Shown here in pieces: positions 43,995-52,292 of a stretch of DNA of 64,000 nt; position 1 is the stretch's first letter, and the number at the start of each line of letters is the position of its first letter. The position numbers were made by a program, and so were the translations under genes. The notes under the pieces are model-generated. The model had not been told where the DNA came from. It did not search any database and saw only the letters and a list, made by a program, of their open reading frames with translations. Origin of the DNA: Tannerella serpentiformis (GTDB lineage Bacteria > Bacteroidota > Bacteroidia > Bacteroidales > Tannerellaceae); NCBI RefSeq assembly GCF_003033925.1, contig NZ_CP028365.1, forward strand, positions 1 through 64,000, in the 5' to 3' direction.

Positions 43995-45791
43995 CTAACT
44001 ACCCATGATGATACCCATCCGCTTCATCAGGAAGCAGGCGTTCATGTTTTGGGCCACGCCGGGGCGCAGGCGGTAGGAGAAGGTGAGCGTGTCGGCCGTC
44101 ATATCGGCCTCGAAGCAACCGTTCTCGACGGCATCGGGGAACTCGTCGGCCAAGGCACCGAGTTGCAAGTCGTGCGTGGCGATGATGCCGCACGCTCCAC
44201 GGCCAACGAGCTGCTTCATCAGTGCCAGCGAGCCTTTCCGCTTGTCCTCCGAGTTAGTTCCCTTGAGGATCTCGTCGAGGATGATGAAGAGCTGCTCACC
44301 CGCTTGCAGTCGGTCGATGATATGCTTCAGGCGCTTTAGCTCGGCAAAGAAGTACGATTCCCCAGCCGCGAGCGAGTCGGCCGTGCGCAGGCTGGTAAAG
44401 AGCGGCGCGGGCGACACCGTCAGCTGTTCGGCGCACACAGGAAGTCCCATACACGCCAAGAGGAAGTTCACGCCCACGGTGCGCAGGTAGGTACTCTTGC
44501 CGGCCATGTTCGCCCCGGTGATGACGACGAAGTGCGGCGGCTGGGCGATGTGCAAATCGTTACGCACGCAACGGTCGCGGTGGATCAACGGATGACCCAA
44601 CCCGCGCCCGTCCATACAGAAGTACGCGTCGGTGAGGTCGGGATAAGGATAGTCCGGGTGATTGAAGGCGAAGCCGCCGAGTGAGCACAGCGCATCCACC
44701 TCGGCCAGCGCCTCGAACCAGTCGGCCGCTTGACGCGCGTGACGCGCCATCCATCGCTCTACGCGACCGGCCAACCACACGTCGCGCAACAGGAACAAGT
44801 TGAGGAGCAGCCCCGCCATGCTGTAGCGTTGATCGAGCGCCCCGATGAGGCGCGACAACCTGCGGATGGCCAGCGAAGCACTCGCGCCCTCCGCCGGGAC
44901 AAAGCGACGCCGCAGCACGACGAGCGACTCGGCGCGGAACGTCTCCGCCTCCACCCGAGCGATCAGTGCGGCATACGACTTGAGCACGCCCTCCATCCGG
45001 TCGGCCGACTTGCACAGCGCGTGGATACGCCGGGCCGGTAGATTGGCCACACCAAAGCTCACGGCGAGCATCCCTCCGGCCGCCCACGTGGGGAAGGTAC
45101 CGACGGCACAGCCCACCGCCACGACGATCCACAACGCGGGCACAAGCACCTTCAGCACCCGCCACACAGCGCGGTCTGCAAAGCGCGGCAAGCCCTTCAT
45201 CCATTGGTCCGACGCCCCCGCGCGCTGCCCCTTGCTCGCGATACCCGTGGCATAGAAATGCTGACGGAAGTCGGGCCGGTCGGCCAGCTCGCGGATCGCC
45301 TCCCGACGGCGCAGCACGGAGGCGCGCTCCGTCAGCGGACGCATGAACCACTGGGCCAAGAGCGATTGCCCGGCCGACGTCACCGTGCGATTGAGGCTGC
45401 GGAAGAGCGACTGCTCGCCGAAGACGTCCAAGTCGAGCGCAAAGGGGTGCGCGGCATCGGCGTACTCCCCTCCCCCATCGAATGCGCTGAAATCGTAATC
45501 GATCGCCCGCCGTTCGGCCTCGTTGAGGCGCATCAGCTCCGTGGCGAAATCCCTCTGCACCGCGAGTCGATTGTGGTAAACCATCAGCGCCACGAACGGC
45601 ACGGCGCACGCCGCCACGATGCCCGTCAGCACGTCCCACCCCGCGCCACGAGCGACCCACACGGCCACCAAAGCAGCCACCACGATCAGCAGGCGGAGCG
45701 TGCCGGCATGATAGATCTTTCGCTTCAGCGCCTCGAGTGTGGCCCGATGTTGCGCGATGCGTTCGTCGTAAAAACGGATCAGTGCCTCCAT
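43995..45791 (-). CDS. Membrane-anchored MutS-like ATPase
   Basis: I use the ATG at 45789-45791; the upstream open frame is the shadow of the cvfB gene. About 598 residues. The C-terminal half is a MutS core/ATPase domain with Walker A TGANMAGKSTYLRTVG, LDEILKGTNSEDK and a final helical clamp. Unlike MutS1, there is no mismatch-reading domain I. The N-terminal half has two pairs of hydrophobic segments (LRLLIVVAALVAVWVA and IVAACAVPFVALMVY, later ALWIVVAVGCAVGTF and GGMLAVSFGVANLP), so it should be membrane-bound. Bacteroidetes commonly carry such MutS-family proteins; function unknown. It ends where the murF leader begins. Confidence 0.8.
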   Translation of the reverse strand: MEALIRFYDERIAQHRATLEALKRKIYHAGTLRLLIVVAALVAVWVARGAGWDVLTGIVAACAVPFVALMVYHNRLAVQRDFATELMRLNEAERRAIDYDFSAFDGGGEYADAAHPFALDLDVFGEQSLFRSLNRTVTSAGQSLLAQWFMRPLTERASVLRRREAIRELADRPDFRQHFYATGIASKGQRAGASDQWMKGLPRFADRAVWRVLKVLVPALWIVVAVGCAVGTFPTWAAGGMLAVSFGVANLPARRIHALCKSADRMEGVLKSYAALIARVEAETFRAESLVVLRRRFVPAEGASASLAIRRLSRLIGALDQRYSMAGLLLNLFLLRDVWLAGRVERWMARHARQAADWFEALAEVDALCSLGGFAFNHPDYPYPDLTDAYFCMDGRGLGHPLIHRDRCVRNDLHIAQPPHFVVITGANMAGKSTYLRTVGVNFLLACMGLPVCAEQLTVSPAPLFTSLRTADSLAAGESYFFAELKRLKHIIDRLQAGEQLFIILDEILKGTNSEDKRKGSLALMKQLVGRGACGIIATHDLQLGALADEFPDAVENGCFEADMTADTLTFSYRLRPGVAQNMNACFLMKRMGIIMGS

Positions 45792-45793
45792 CC

Positions 45794-46630
45794 TTAATCC
45801 TCGCCGACGAGGCGGAGGCCTGTGGGTTCGATGGTGATCAGGTGGCGTTTGTAGAGCGCGCCGACGGCCTGCTTGAAGCTCTTCTTGCTGCACCCGAAGA
45901 GGGCGCGAATCTCGTCCGCGTCGCTCTTGTCATGCATGGACAGGGCGCCGCCATTCTGCCGCAGCGCTTCGAGGATGCGGTCGGCGATGCCGTCGATCTT
46001 ATCGTAGCCGAGGGGATAGAGGCTGACGTCGATCTTGTCGTCCTCGCGCACCTCCTTGATGTAACCCGTGGCGCGATCGCCGGTGCGGAGGGGGCGGAAG
46101 ACTTCGTTGCGGTAGAGGAGGCCGGAGTGCAGGTGGTTGATGATGACCTTATATCCGAGCTCGGTCTCGCCGGTGACGAAGAGGTCGACGGCTTGGCCAC
46201 GGGTGTAGCGGGGCGGGGTGTTGTCGAGGTACTTATCGATGCGTGCGGAGCCGACGACGCGGTGGGTGATGTGGTCGAGGTAGACGTAGACGATGTGCCA
46301 CTGGCCCGCCTGCATGGGGATTTTCTGCTCGCGGAAGGGCACGAGAAGGTCCTTCATCAGTCCCCACTCGAGGAAGGCGCCGGCGGCGGCCACCTGACGG
46401 ACTCTCATGCGTGCGAACTCGCCAACGGTGGCCGCAGGCCGGTCGGTGGTGGCGATGGGGCGGCCTTCGTTGTCGTGATAGACGAAGACGGTCAGCTCGT
46501 CGCCTTCCTGGGCCGCGTCGGGGACGTAGCGCGTGGGCAGCAGCACTTCGTTGCCGTCGGCGTCGGCCAGATAAAGCCCGAAATCAACGCGCCGGGCTAT
46601 GCGCAGGGTGTTGTATTTGCCTATTTCCAT
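45794..46630 (-). CDS. S1 RNA-binding protein, CvfB/YitL-like
   Basis: Starting at the ATG 46628-46630 (MEIGKYNTLRIARRVDFGLY), the 278-residue protein consists of three S1-type OB folds and a C-terminal winged helix (FGCSKKSFKQAVGALYKRHL). This is the layout of CvfB, a translation/virulence-gene regulator that binds RNA. The upstream codons only read a TAGAGGG tract, so the leader consists of that heptanucleotide repeat directly against the start codon. It is followed after 2 bp by the MutS-like gene, presumably in one transcript. Confidence 0.85.
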   Translation of the reverse strand: MEIGKYNTLRIARRVDFGLYLADADGNEVLLPTRYVPDAAQEGDELTVFVYHDNEGRPIATTDRPAATVGEFARMRVRQVAAAGAFLEWGLMKDLLVPFREQKIPMQAGQWHIVYVYLDHITHRVVGSARIDKYLDNTPPRYTRGQAVDLFVTGETELGYKVIINHLHSGLLYRNEVFRPLRTGDRATGYIKEVREDDKIDVSLYPLGYDKIDGIADRILEALRQNGGALSMHDKSDADEIRALFGCSKKSFKQAVGALYKRHLITIEPTGLRLVGED

Positions 46631-46690
46631 TTTAGAGGGTAGAGAGTAGAGAGTAGAGGGTAGAGGGTAGAGGGGGGGGAGAATAGAGGG
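46631..46690. repeat. TAGAGGG tract at the cvfB start
   Basis: Heptanucleotide repeats (TAGAGGG, with TAGAGAG variants) run immediately upstream of the ATG, in the leader or promoter region. On the coding strand they read CCCTCTA. Confidence 0.75.
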
Positions 46691-46749
46691 TAGGAACACA
46701 CCTATGCCCGGTAGTTAGAGGGTCAGAGGTAGTGCCCCCCTCGGGGTTT

Positions 46750-49554
46750 TCACTTTTCGTTTTTAGCTGTTAGCTCTTTGTACAGGTTCATCAGGTGGGC
46801 CACGATGGTAGGCTCCGGGGCGTCGGCGGGGAGGCCGTAGAGGCGGAGCACGGCGGCGTCGTTCAGCGAGTGGGCGCGGCGCAGGTCGGGCGGCATGGCC
46901 GCGGCGTCGTAGAGGTCGGCCAGCGAGCTGTCCGGATACTTGGCGCGGGCGTCAAGGATGGCCTCGGCCGTGGCTTCGATCTTCGCCCGGTCAGCGTCCG
47001 TGGCCGTGGGCCAGGGGAAATTGTTGTAGACAATCGTGTTGGAATAGAGATAATCGCTTTTCAGACGTCCACAAACAACGCGCATCCAAGCATTATGTAG
47101 CAGAGAAGTGAGTATGCCAAAGTGGTAGAGCGTAGCCGAAGGAATCAGAGAGACACGATCGGAGCAGATTACATCTGGCGTCATATAACCGATGGGCACA
47201 TACTGTCTGCGCTCCGAAGAAACTCGCGGTACAAGTAAATAATTCGAGTCAGGCATATTCTCCACTTGAAAACGGGTCGGCTTGTCAGCCAATTTCAGTG
47301 TAGCCCCCCTTTTGCTGTTCAGACGAAATTGCCTGACGGCCTCTACGCGTTTATAGGCATGCGGCATGCGACGCAGTTCGGCGGGAGAGCAGTCTCCCAA
47401 CCAAAGGCAGTAGCGGGGTTTGTTATTAATAAACTCTTGCGCTCCGTAAAATGGGCGGAAATATTTAGCAGCCTCCGGTTCGAGTTTGATAAAAGCGTCG
47501 CGCTCCTCCGCCGTAAAGAGGTAGTTCCCATCGTCGATCGGCTGATTTCCAATTCCCATTTCAGGCACTTCGCAAAGGGGCTTTGTCCGGCTTTCTACAA
47601 ACACATCGTCCGCGTCCATCAGATAGGCGTTGATATGCTTGACTTCGATATACTTTCCCTTGCCGATATAGATCCGAGGCGGGAAGTCGTTCGGGGTCAT
47701 GCTGAAGCCGATAATCACACAGTGCACATGGGCCTTTTCGGCCATCTCGCTATCCCAGCGAAAGGTGCGGTAGGCAAAGTCGAAATGCATACCGTCGGCG
47801 AAGAGTGGTTTCCAAAGTATACTGATACTCTCTCCTTGTACGATGGAATTAGTCGACACAAAGGCGGCGCGGATAGATGTGTCTTTCATTACATCTACAG
47901 CTTTCTTAAACCAGCATGAGACATAATCCAAATCTCCCACGTTCTTCCAATCCGTCCCAAAGACCCCAATCAGATCCTCTTTCTGCGCCTTACTCATCCA
48001 TCGCGCTCCCACAAACGGCGGGTTGCCGATGATGTAGTCCGGCGCGGGGCAGACGGTACGCCAGTCGAGGCGCAGGGCGTTGTCTTCGGCGATATGCGCC
48101 TCGGAGCGGAGGGGGAAGAAGTCGAGATCGTGGTGGACAATCGATGCTGTCTCGCGCTTCATGCCCGTCTCGGCGATCCACATCGCGGTGCGCGCCACCA
48201 CGACGGCAAAGTCGTTGATCTCGATCCCGTAAAAGCGATCGATCGAGACGCGGATCGGCGTGAAGGCCTCGCCCAGGACGGCCATGTCGGCCGTGTCGAC
48301 AGCCGCGGCGCGCACCACCTCGTTCTCGAGGCGGCGCAGCGAGAGGTAGGTCTCGGTCAGGAAGTTGCCCGATCCGCAGGCCGGGTCGAAGAAGGTCATA
48401 GCGGCTATGCGCTCCTGAAAGGCCAGCAGCTCCCGACGGCGGTGACGCGGTTCGGCGATGGCTTTGAGGTTGTCAAACTCGTCGCGCAGGCGGTCGAGGA
48501 AGAGCGGGTCGATGACGCGGTGAATGTTCTCCACCGAGGTGTAGTGCATGCCGCCCGTGCGACGCGTTTCGGGGTTGAGGGTGCTCTCAAAAACGGCGCC
48601 GAAGATGGTGGGCGAGATGCCGCTCCAGTCGAATCCCTCCGAGGCGTCGATCATCAGCGCATGAATGACTTCGGGACTGAACTCGGGCACCTCCCAGGCG
48701 TAGGCCTCCACGGACTTATCGGCGAAGAGCCCGCCGTTAACATAGGGCAGCGGCGCAAACTTGCGCTCATACGGGTCACGCTCGTCGTGCGGCGTGTTGA
48801 GGACACGGAAGAAGCGAATCAGCTCGAGGCGGAAGAGGTCGGGAGATTTGATGAGCGGTTCGAAATGGCGAAAGAAGAAGTTTCGCTTGCCGAAGAGCCC
48901 CGCGTCGTCTGCATAGAGGCAGAAGACGATGCGCACGCAGAGCAGGTTGAGGCTGCGCAGGGTCTCGGGCGACTTGGGGTCGATGTATTTCTCTAAGAGC
49001 AGGTCGTAAACCTTACTAATGCGTTCGCCCGCTTCCACTGAGAGCGCTTCCTCCTGCCGGCGGATGCTCTCCACCTTGGGATTGACGAGGAAGTCGAGGC
49101 GGTCGAGCTCCTCGGCGAGGTTGGCCAGGGTGACGACGCGTGGCGGTGCCTCGGGCGTCTCCATGTCGTAGACGCGGATACGAGCAAAGTCGCTGATGAC
49201 GATCCATCGGGCCCGCTCGGAGTAGGGCAGCATGGAGTTGTAGCGCGCCGCTTGGCGGAAGGGGGTCAGCAGCGTGCCGTCGCTCTGACGTTGCGGCGTG
49301 TCGAGGTCTACGCCGAGGCTCTTCTGCTCGATCAGTACGTGAGTCGACGAGATGAAGGCGTCCATAAAAGACTTGTGTCCGAGCTTGACGGAGCGCTCGA
49401 AGCGGATCAACTCAAAGGGGTTGGGTGCACCGAGCACCTGGCCAAGCATTTCGAGCCAGAAGGTCTGCGTGTCGCTCTTCTCGTCGCCCCTTCCGGCCCA
49501 TCGCTGGGCGAAGGCGCGGGCGGCGTCTGGGTTGTATAGGGGTTGCATAGTCAT
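46750..49554 (-). CDS. MmeI-like type IIL restriction-modification enzyme
   Basis: A single-chain enzyme of about 934 residues. N-terminally, a nuclease-like motif MDAFISSTHVLIEQKS gives Asp65, Glu76 and Lys78 (D-X10-EXK), close to the D-X9-EXK spacing of MmeI. A helical spacer follows, then the adenine methyltransferase with FFDPACGSGNFLTETYL (near 386) and IIGNPPFVG (near 508). A target-recognition domain and a helical C-terminus complete it. One protein would cut and methylate one specific site. The recognition domain region (about 47040-47960) is visibly more AT-rich than the rest, suggesting exchange of specificity by recombination. I chose the first ATG; a TTG precedes it. Host self-protection is by its own methyltransferase. 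Confidence 0.85.
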   Translation of the reverse strand: MTMQPLYNPDAARAFAQRWAGRGDEKSDTQTFWLEMLGQVLGAPNPFELIRFERSVKLGHKSFMDAFISSTHVLIEQKSLGVDLDTPQRQSDGTLLTPFRQAARYNSMLPYSERARWIVISDFARIRVYDMETPEAPPRVVTLANLAEELDRLDFLVNPKVESIRRQEEALSVEAGERISKVYDLLLEKYIDPKSPETLRSLNLLCVRIVFCLYADDAGLFGKRNFFFRHFEPLIKSPDLFRLELIRFFRVLNTPHDERDPYERKFAPLPYVNGGLFADKSVEAYAWEVPEFSPEVIHALMIDASEGFDWSGISPTIFGAVFESTLNPETRRTGGMHYTSVENIHRVIDPLFLDRLRDEFDNLKAIAEPRHRRRELLAFQERIAAMTFFDPACGSGNFLTETYLSLRRLENEVVRAAAVDTADMAVLGEAFTPIRVSIDRFYGIEINDFAVVVARTAMWIAETGMKRETASIVHHDLDFFPLRSEAHIAEDNALRLDWRTVCPAPDYIIGNPPFVGARWMSKAQKEDLIGVFGTDWKNVGDLDYVSCWFKKAVDVMKDTSIRAAFVSTNSIVQGESISILWKPLFADGMHFDFAYRTFRWDSEMAEKAHVHCVIIGFSMTPNDFPPRIYIGKGKYIEVKHINAYLMDADDVFVESRTKPLCEVPEMGIGNQPIDDGNYLFTAEERDAFIKLEPEAAKYFRPFYGAQEFINNKPRYCLWLGDCSPAELRRMPHAYKRVEAVRQFRLNSKRGATLKLADKPTRFQVENMPDSNYLLVPRVSSERRQYVPIGYMTPDVICSDRVSLIPSATLYHFGILTSLLHNAWMRVVCGRLKSDYLYSNTIVYNNFPWPTATDADRAKIEATAEAILDARAKYPDSSLADLYDAAAMPPDLRRAHSLNDAAVLRLYGLPADAPEPTIVAHLMNLYKELTAKNEK

Positions 49555-49695
49555 CAAGTAGTTATGCGCCTTGCGGCGCGGGAGTCAGGGGCTATGCCCC
49601 GGTAGTTATGCGCCTGCGGCGCGGTAGTCAGAGGTAGTTATGCGCCTGCGGCGCGGTAGTGGAGGCTGCGCCCCAGTGGTTATGTGGCCGGGGAG
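49555..49695. repeat. Dispersed repeats (TAGTTATGCGCC with small hairpins)
   Basis: Several copies of GTAGTTATGCGCCTGCGGCG occur in a row, with GCGCC/GGCGC hairpins. Related TAACTAC-type copies lie at 2407-2465, 43945-44005, 60478-60570 and 63690-63750, always in short gaps between genes and often just before a start codon. Confidence 0.65.
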
Positions 49696-50469
49696 TTAGG
49701 GGGTGGGTGTTGGCGCGGCCTTGGGCTTGCGGAGGGCCATGCGATGGGATTGGCGCTGCTTGTGCGTCATGCGGGTCTGGCTCACGCGTTCGTTGATATA
49801 GCTGGCGAATTGGGCGATCGCCTCCCGATCGACGGGCGGCTTGCCGACGAAGTGCGACATCTGTAGGTGCTGGACGATGCGGCCGTAGACCTCGTCCGTC
49901 TTCGGGCGGAGCTGGGTGAGCGACGGCCGCTTTTTCTCGATCCGCTCCTCCGACCGCTCGTTCATCAGCGCGCGCACCTCCTCTTTGACCTTATCCAGCA
50001 GCCCGACGGCTTCTTCGAGGCCCAGTCGGGTGATGTGCACCGCGTGTTCCGGCTTCCTCAGGTCGTGCAGTAGCGCTTCGATACGCGCGGGCTTGACGCC
50101 GATCCCTTCGGCCTGGATGCGCTTGCCGACGCGCAGCTGGAGGTACAGATCTTCGGCCGACTCCACCGCCTCTGCCCGGGGCGAGAGGCGCATGGCGCGC
50201 ACCACGGCCAGGATGAACGACACCAGGCGGTCGCATTCGGCGTCTTTCTGCTGGAGCGCCTTCGTCCGGCGACTCGTGCGCGTCTCCTTGATCATCTCGA
50301 TCGCCTCCTGAATGCATTGCTGGTACTCCGCAGCCAACGCCGCCGGTATCCCGAGCTTTTCCGCGCCCACCTCCGCGATGCGACCGCCGATCGTGGTGTG
50401 GAAATCGGTATGCGAGGCGTTGTCCAGCCTGTACAGACTGAGTTTTTGTATTTGGATAATCTCTTCCAT
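49696..50469 (-). CDS. DUF6261 family protein
   Basis: Starting at the ATG 50467-50469 (MEEIIQIQKLSLYRLDNASH). The 257-residue protein is helical throughout, with the RPKTDEVY motif shared with the paralogue at 33197-34159 and a basic C-terminal helix (RMTHKQRQSHRMALRKPKAA). It lacks the long Pro/Gly-rich tail of the paralogue. A -7 element TACCTTTG at 50549-50556 and array G lie directly upstream. Function unknown. The recurrence of an array upstream of each DUF6261 gene is notable. Confidence 0.75.
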   Translation of the reverse strand: MEEIIQIQKLSLYRLDNASHTDFHTTIGGRIAEVGAEKLGIPAALAAEYQQCIQEAIEMIKETRTSRRTKALQQKDAECDRLVSFILAVVRAMRLSPRAEAVESAEDLYLQLRVGKRIQAEGIGVKPARIEALLHDLRKPEHAVHITRLGLEEAVGLLDKVKEEVRALMNERSEERIEKKRPSLTQLRPKTDEVYGRIVQHLQMSHFVGKPPVDREAIAQFASYINERVSQTRMTHKQRQSHRMALRKPKAAPTPTP

Positions 50470-50548
50470 GACAGTGCTTATCTCATTTGAATGTAATCCG
50501 GTGAAGTCGGCGCCCTTTCGAGTCTCTCCTACCCCACCCCAGTGCGCG

Positions 50549-50556
50549 CAAAGGTA
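50549..50556 (-). promoter_or_regulatory. -7 element TACCTTTG for the DUF6261 gene
   Basis: Perfect TAnnTTTG match on the minus strand, 80 bp before the start codon and 22 bp from the first palindrome of array G. Confidence 0.45.
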
Positions 50557-50577
50557 AAAATCGATTGTATATGGCAT

Positions 50578-50932
50578 GCTTTTACATTGAAAGCATCCGA
50601 CTTGCATGTCCGGTTATATGCTTTTAGCATAAAAGGAACCTTCGTCTCATGTATATACCTTGCTTTTACAGTAAAAGCATCGCATGTCACCTGACTAAGC
50701 CTTGCTTTTATAGTAAAAGGACGCAATCATTCATCGACTACTCCCGTGTTTCACATCAAAAGCATGGAATATACCATGCAAGTTCTATCCTTTTACACGA
50801 AAAGCATCGGATATACGTGTTATATACTATCCTTTTACTTCAAAAGCATACAACTTGCATGTGCTATCAAATCCTCTCATATTAAAAGCATAAAAACATG
50901 CACTGCATATTGGATCCTTTTACATTAACACG
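50578..50932. repeat. Intergenic array G: nine 17 bp palindromes at 42 bp, divergent spacers
   Basis: GCTTTTACAGTAAAAGC is a perfect 8-1-8 palindrome. Versions of it, some degenerate, are centred at 50586, 50628, 50670, 50712, 50755, 50797, 50839, 50881 and 50924: steps of 42 bp (twice 43). The 25 bp between them is not conserved. The array occupies the gap between the DUF6261 gene and nspC. Confidence 0.9.
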
Positions 50933-51042
50933 ATCCGACCTACTTCCGTTTTTCCTTGTCACCGGCAGACGAAGGGCTGCGCGGAACACGTTTCGGGGCT
51001 GGCCGGGTGTACTGAAGGCTGCGCTGGCCGATTTTCCACGGC

Positions 51043-52200
51043 CTACGACATGCGGCTACGGTAATCCTCGTAGGTGAACGTGCGGAAAACCTCCGGGCGA
51101 TCGGCGCCGAGGGGCACGATGGCCAGCGACGGGTGGCGGATGCCGTTGAACATGGTCGTTTTGACGGTCGTGTAGTGGATCATGTCCTCGAAGATGATCG
51201 GATCGCCAACGCGGAGCGGCTGCTCGAACGACCAGTCGCCCATGAAGTCGCCGCTCAGGCAGCTGCAGCCGCCGATGCGGTACGTGGGGCGCCCCTCGAT
51301 CGGCTCCGTGGCGCCGCGGACAGTGGGTTTGTAGGGCATTTCGAGGCAGTCGGGCATGTGGCACGTGAAGGAGGCGTCGATGATGGCCGTGGTGATGCCG
51401 CCGTTCTCGACGATGTCCACGACGGTCGTTTGCAGGTAGCCCGTCTGCCAGAAGAAGGCCGAGCCGGGCTCGAGGATGAGCGAGAGATTCGGGTGGGCGG
51501 CGCGGAAACGGCGGAGGGTGTCGACGAGCAGGTCGACGTCGTATCCGGCGCGCGTCATCAGGTGGCCGCCGCCCATGTTGAGCCAACGCACCTGAGGCAG
51601 CCAGCGCCCGAAGCGCTCCTCGACAGCGCGGAGTGTCTGCACAAGATCCTCGGCCGACGATTCGCAGAGGGTGTGGAAGTGCAGCCCCTCGACACCCGCG
51701 GGCAGTCGGTCGGGCAACTTGTCGGCGGTGATGCCCATGCGCGATCCGGGGGCGCAGGGGTTGTAGAGCGCCGTGCCGACCTCGGAATACTCGGGGTTGA
51801 TGCGCAGGCCGCACGAGACCCTTGCGCCGTCGGCTTCGACCATCGGGCGGAAGCGTTCGTACTGGGTGAGGGAGTTGAAGGTGATGTGGCTGCTGCAGCG
51901 GAGTAGCTCGGGGAAGTCGGCCTCGGTGTAGGCGGGCGAATAGGTGTGGGCGGGGGTGCCCATCTCGTCGAGGACGAGGCGCGCCTCCCAGACGGAGCTG
52001 GCCGTGGCGCACGGGATGTATTCGCGGACGATGGGGAAGACGTGCCACAGGGCGGAGGCTTTCAAGGCGAGGATGATCTCCACGCCGGCGCGCTCCTTGA
52101 CCTCACGGATAAGCGAGAGGTTGCGGCGGAGCAGGGCTTCTTCAATGACGTAACAGGGGGAGGGGTAGAGGGTAGAGGGTAGAGGGTAGAGGGTAGACAT
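51043..52200 (-). CDS. nspC: Carboxynorspermidine decarboxylase
   Basis: A 385-residue alanine-racemase-fold PLP decarboxylase. The PLP lysine is in EIILALKASALWHVF (Lys47 from the chosen start). CESS and GGGHLMT motifs and the FEDMIHYTTVKTTMFNG block near the C-terminus are typical of NspC, which makes norspermidine/spermidine in the alternative polyamine pathway of Bacteroidetes. Homologues begin only a few residues before PSPCYV. Here the codons before it are a CCCTCTA heptanucleotide tract, and the only nearby ATG lies in the tract (MSTLYPLPST). Changes in repeat number would shift the frame. Confidence 0.85.
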   Translation of the reverse strand: MSTLYPLPSTLYPSPCYVIEEALLRRNLSLIREVKERAGVEIILALKASALWHVFPIVREYIPCATASSVWEARLVLDEMGTPAHTYSPAYTEADFPELLRCSSHITFNSLTQYERFRPMVEADGARVSCGLRINPEYSEVGTALYNPCAPGSRMGITADKLPDRLPAGVEGLHFHTLCESSAEDLVQTLRAVEERFGRWLPQVRWLNMGGGHLMTRAGYDVDLLVDTLRRFRAAHPNLSLILEPGSAFFWQTGYLQTTVVDIVENGGITTAIIDASFTCHMPDCLEMPYKPTVRGATEPIEGRPTYRIGGCSCLSGDFMGDWSFEQPLRVGDPIIFEDMIHYTTVKTTMFNGIRHPSLAIVPLGADRPEVFRTFTYEDYRSRMS

Positions 52201-52275
52201 AATAGAGGGTAGAGGGTAGACATAATAGAGGGTAGAGGGTAGACATAATAGAGGGTAGAGGGTAGAGGGTAGAGC
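52152..52275. repeat. TAGAGGG tract overlapping the nspC start
   Basis: Heptanucleotide TAGAGGG repeats interrupted by three TAGACATAA segments. The start of nspC lies inside it. The tract also fills the gap to the helicase gene upstream. Confidence 0.8.
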
Positions 52276-52292
52276 CTCCAGCACGTACCGGG

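Noticed and set aside
50578-50932. CRISPR array before the DUF6261 gene
   Set aside because: Short palindromic repeats with drift along the array and no cas genes; the spacing class is shared with other arrays in the window.
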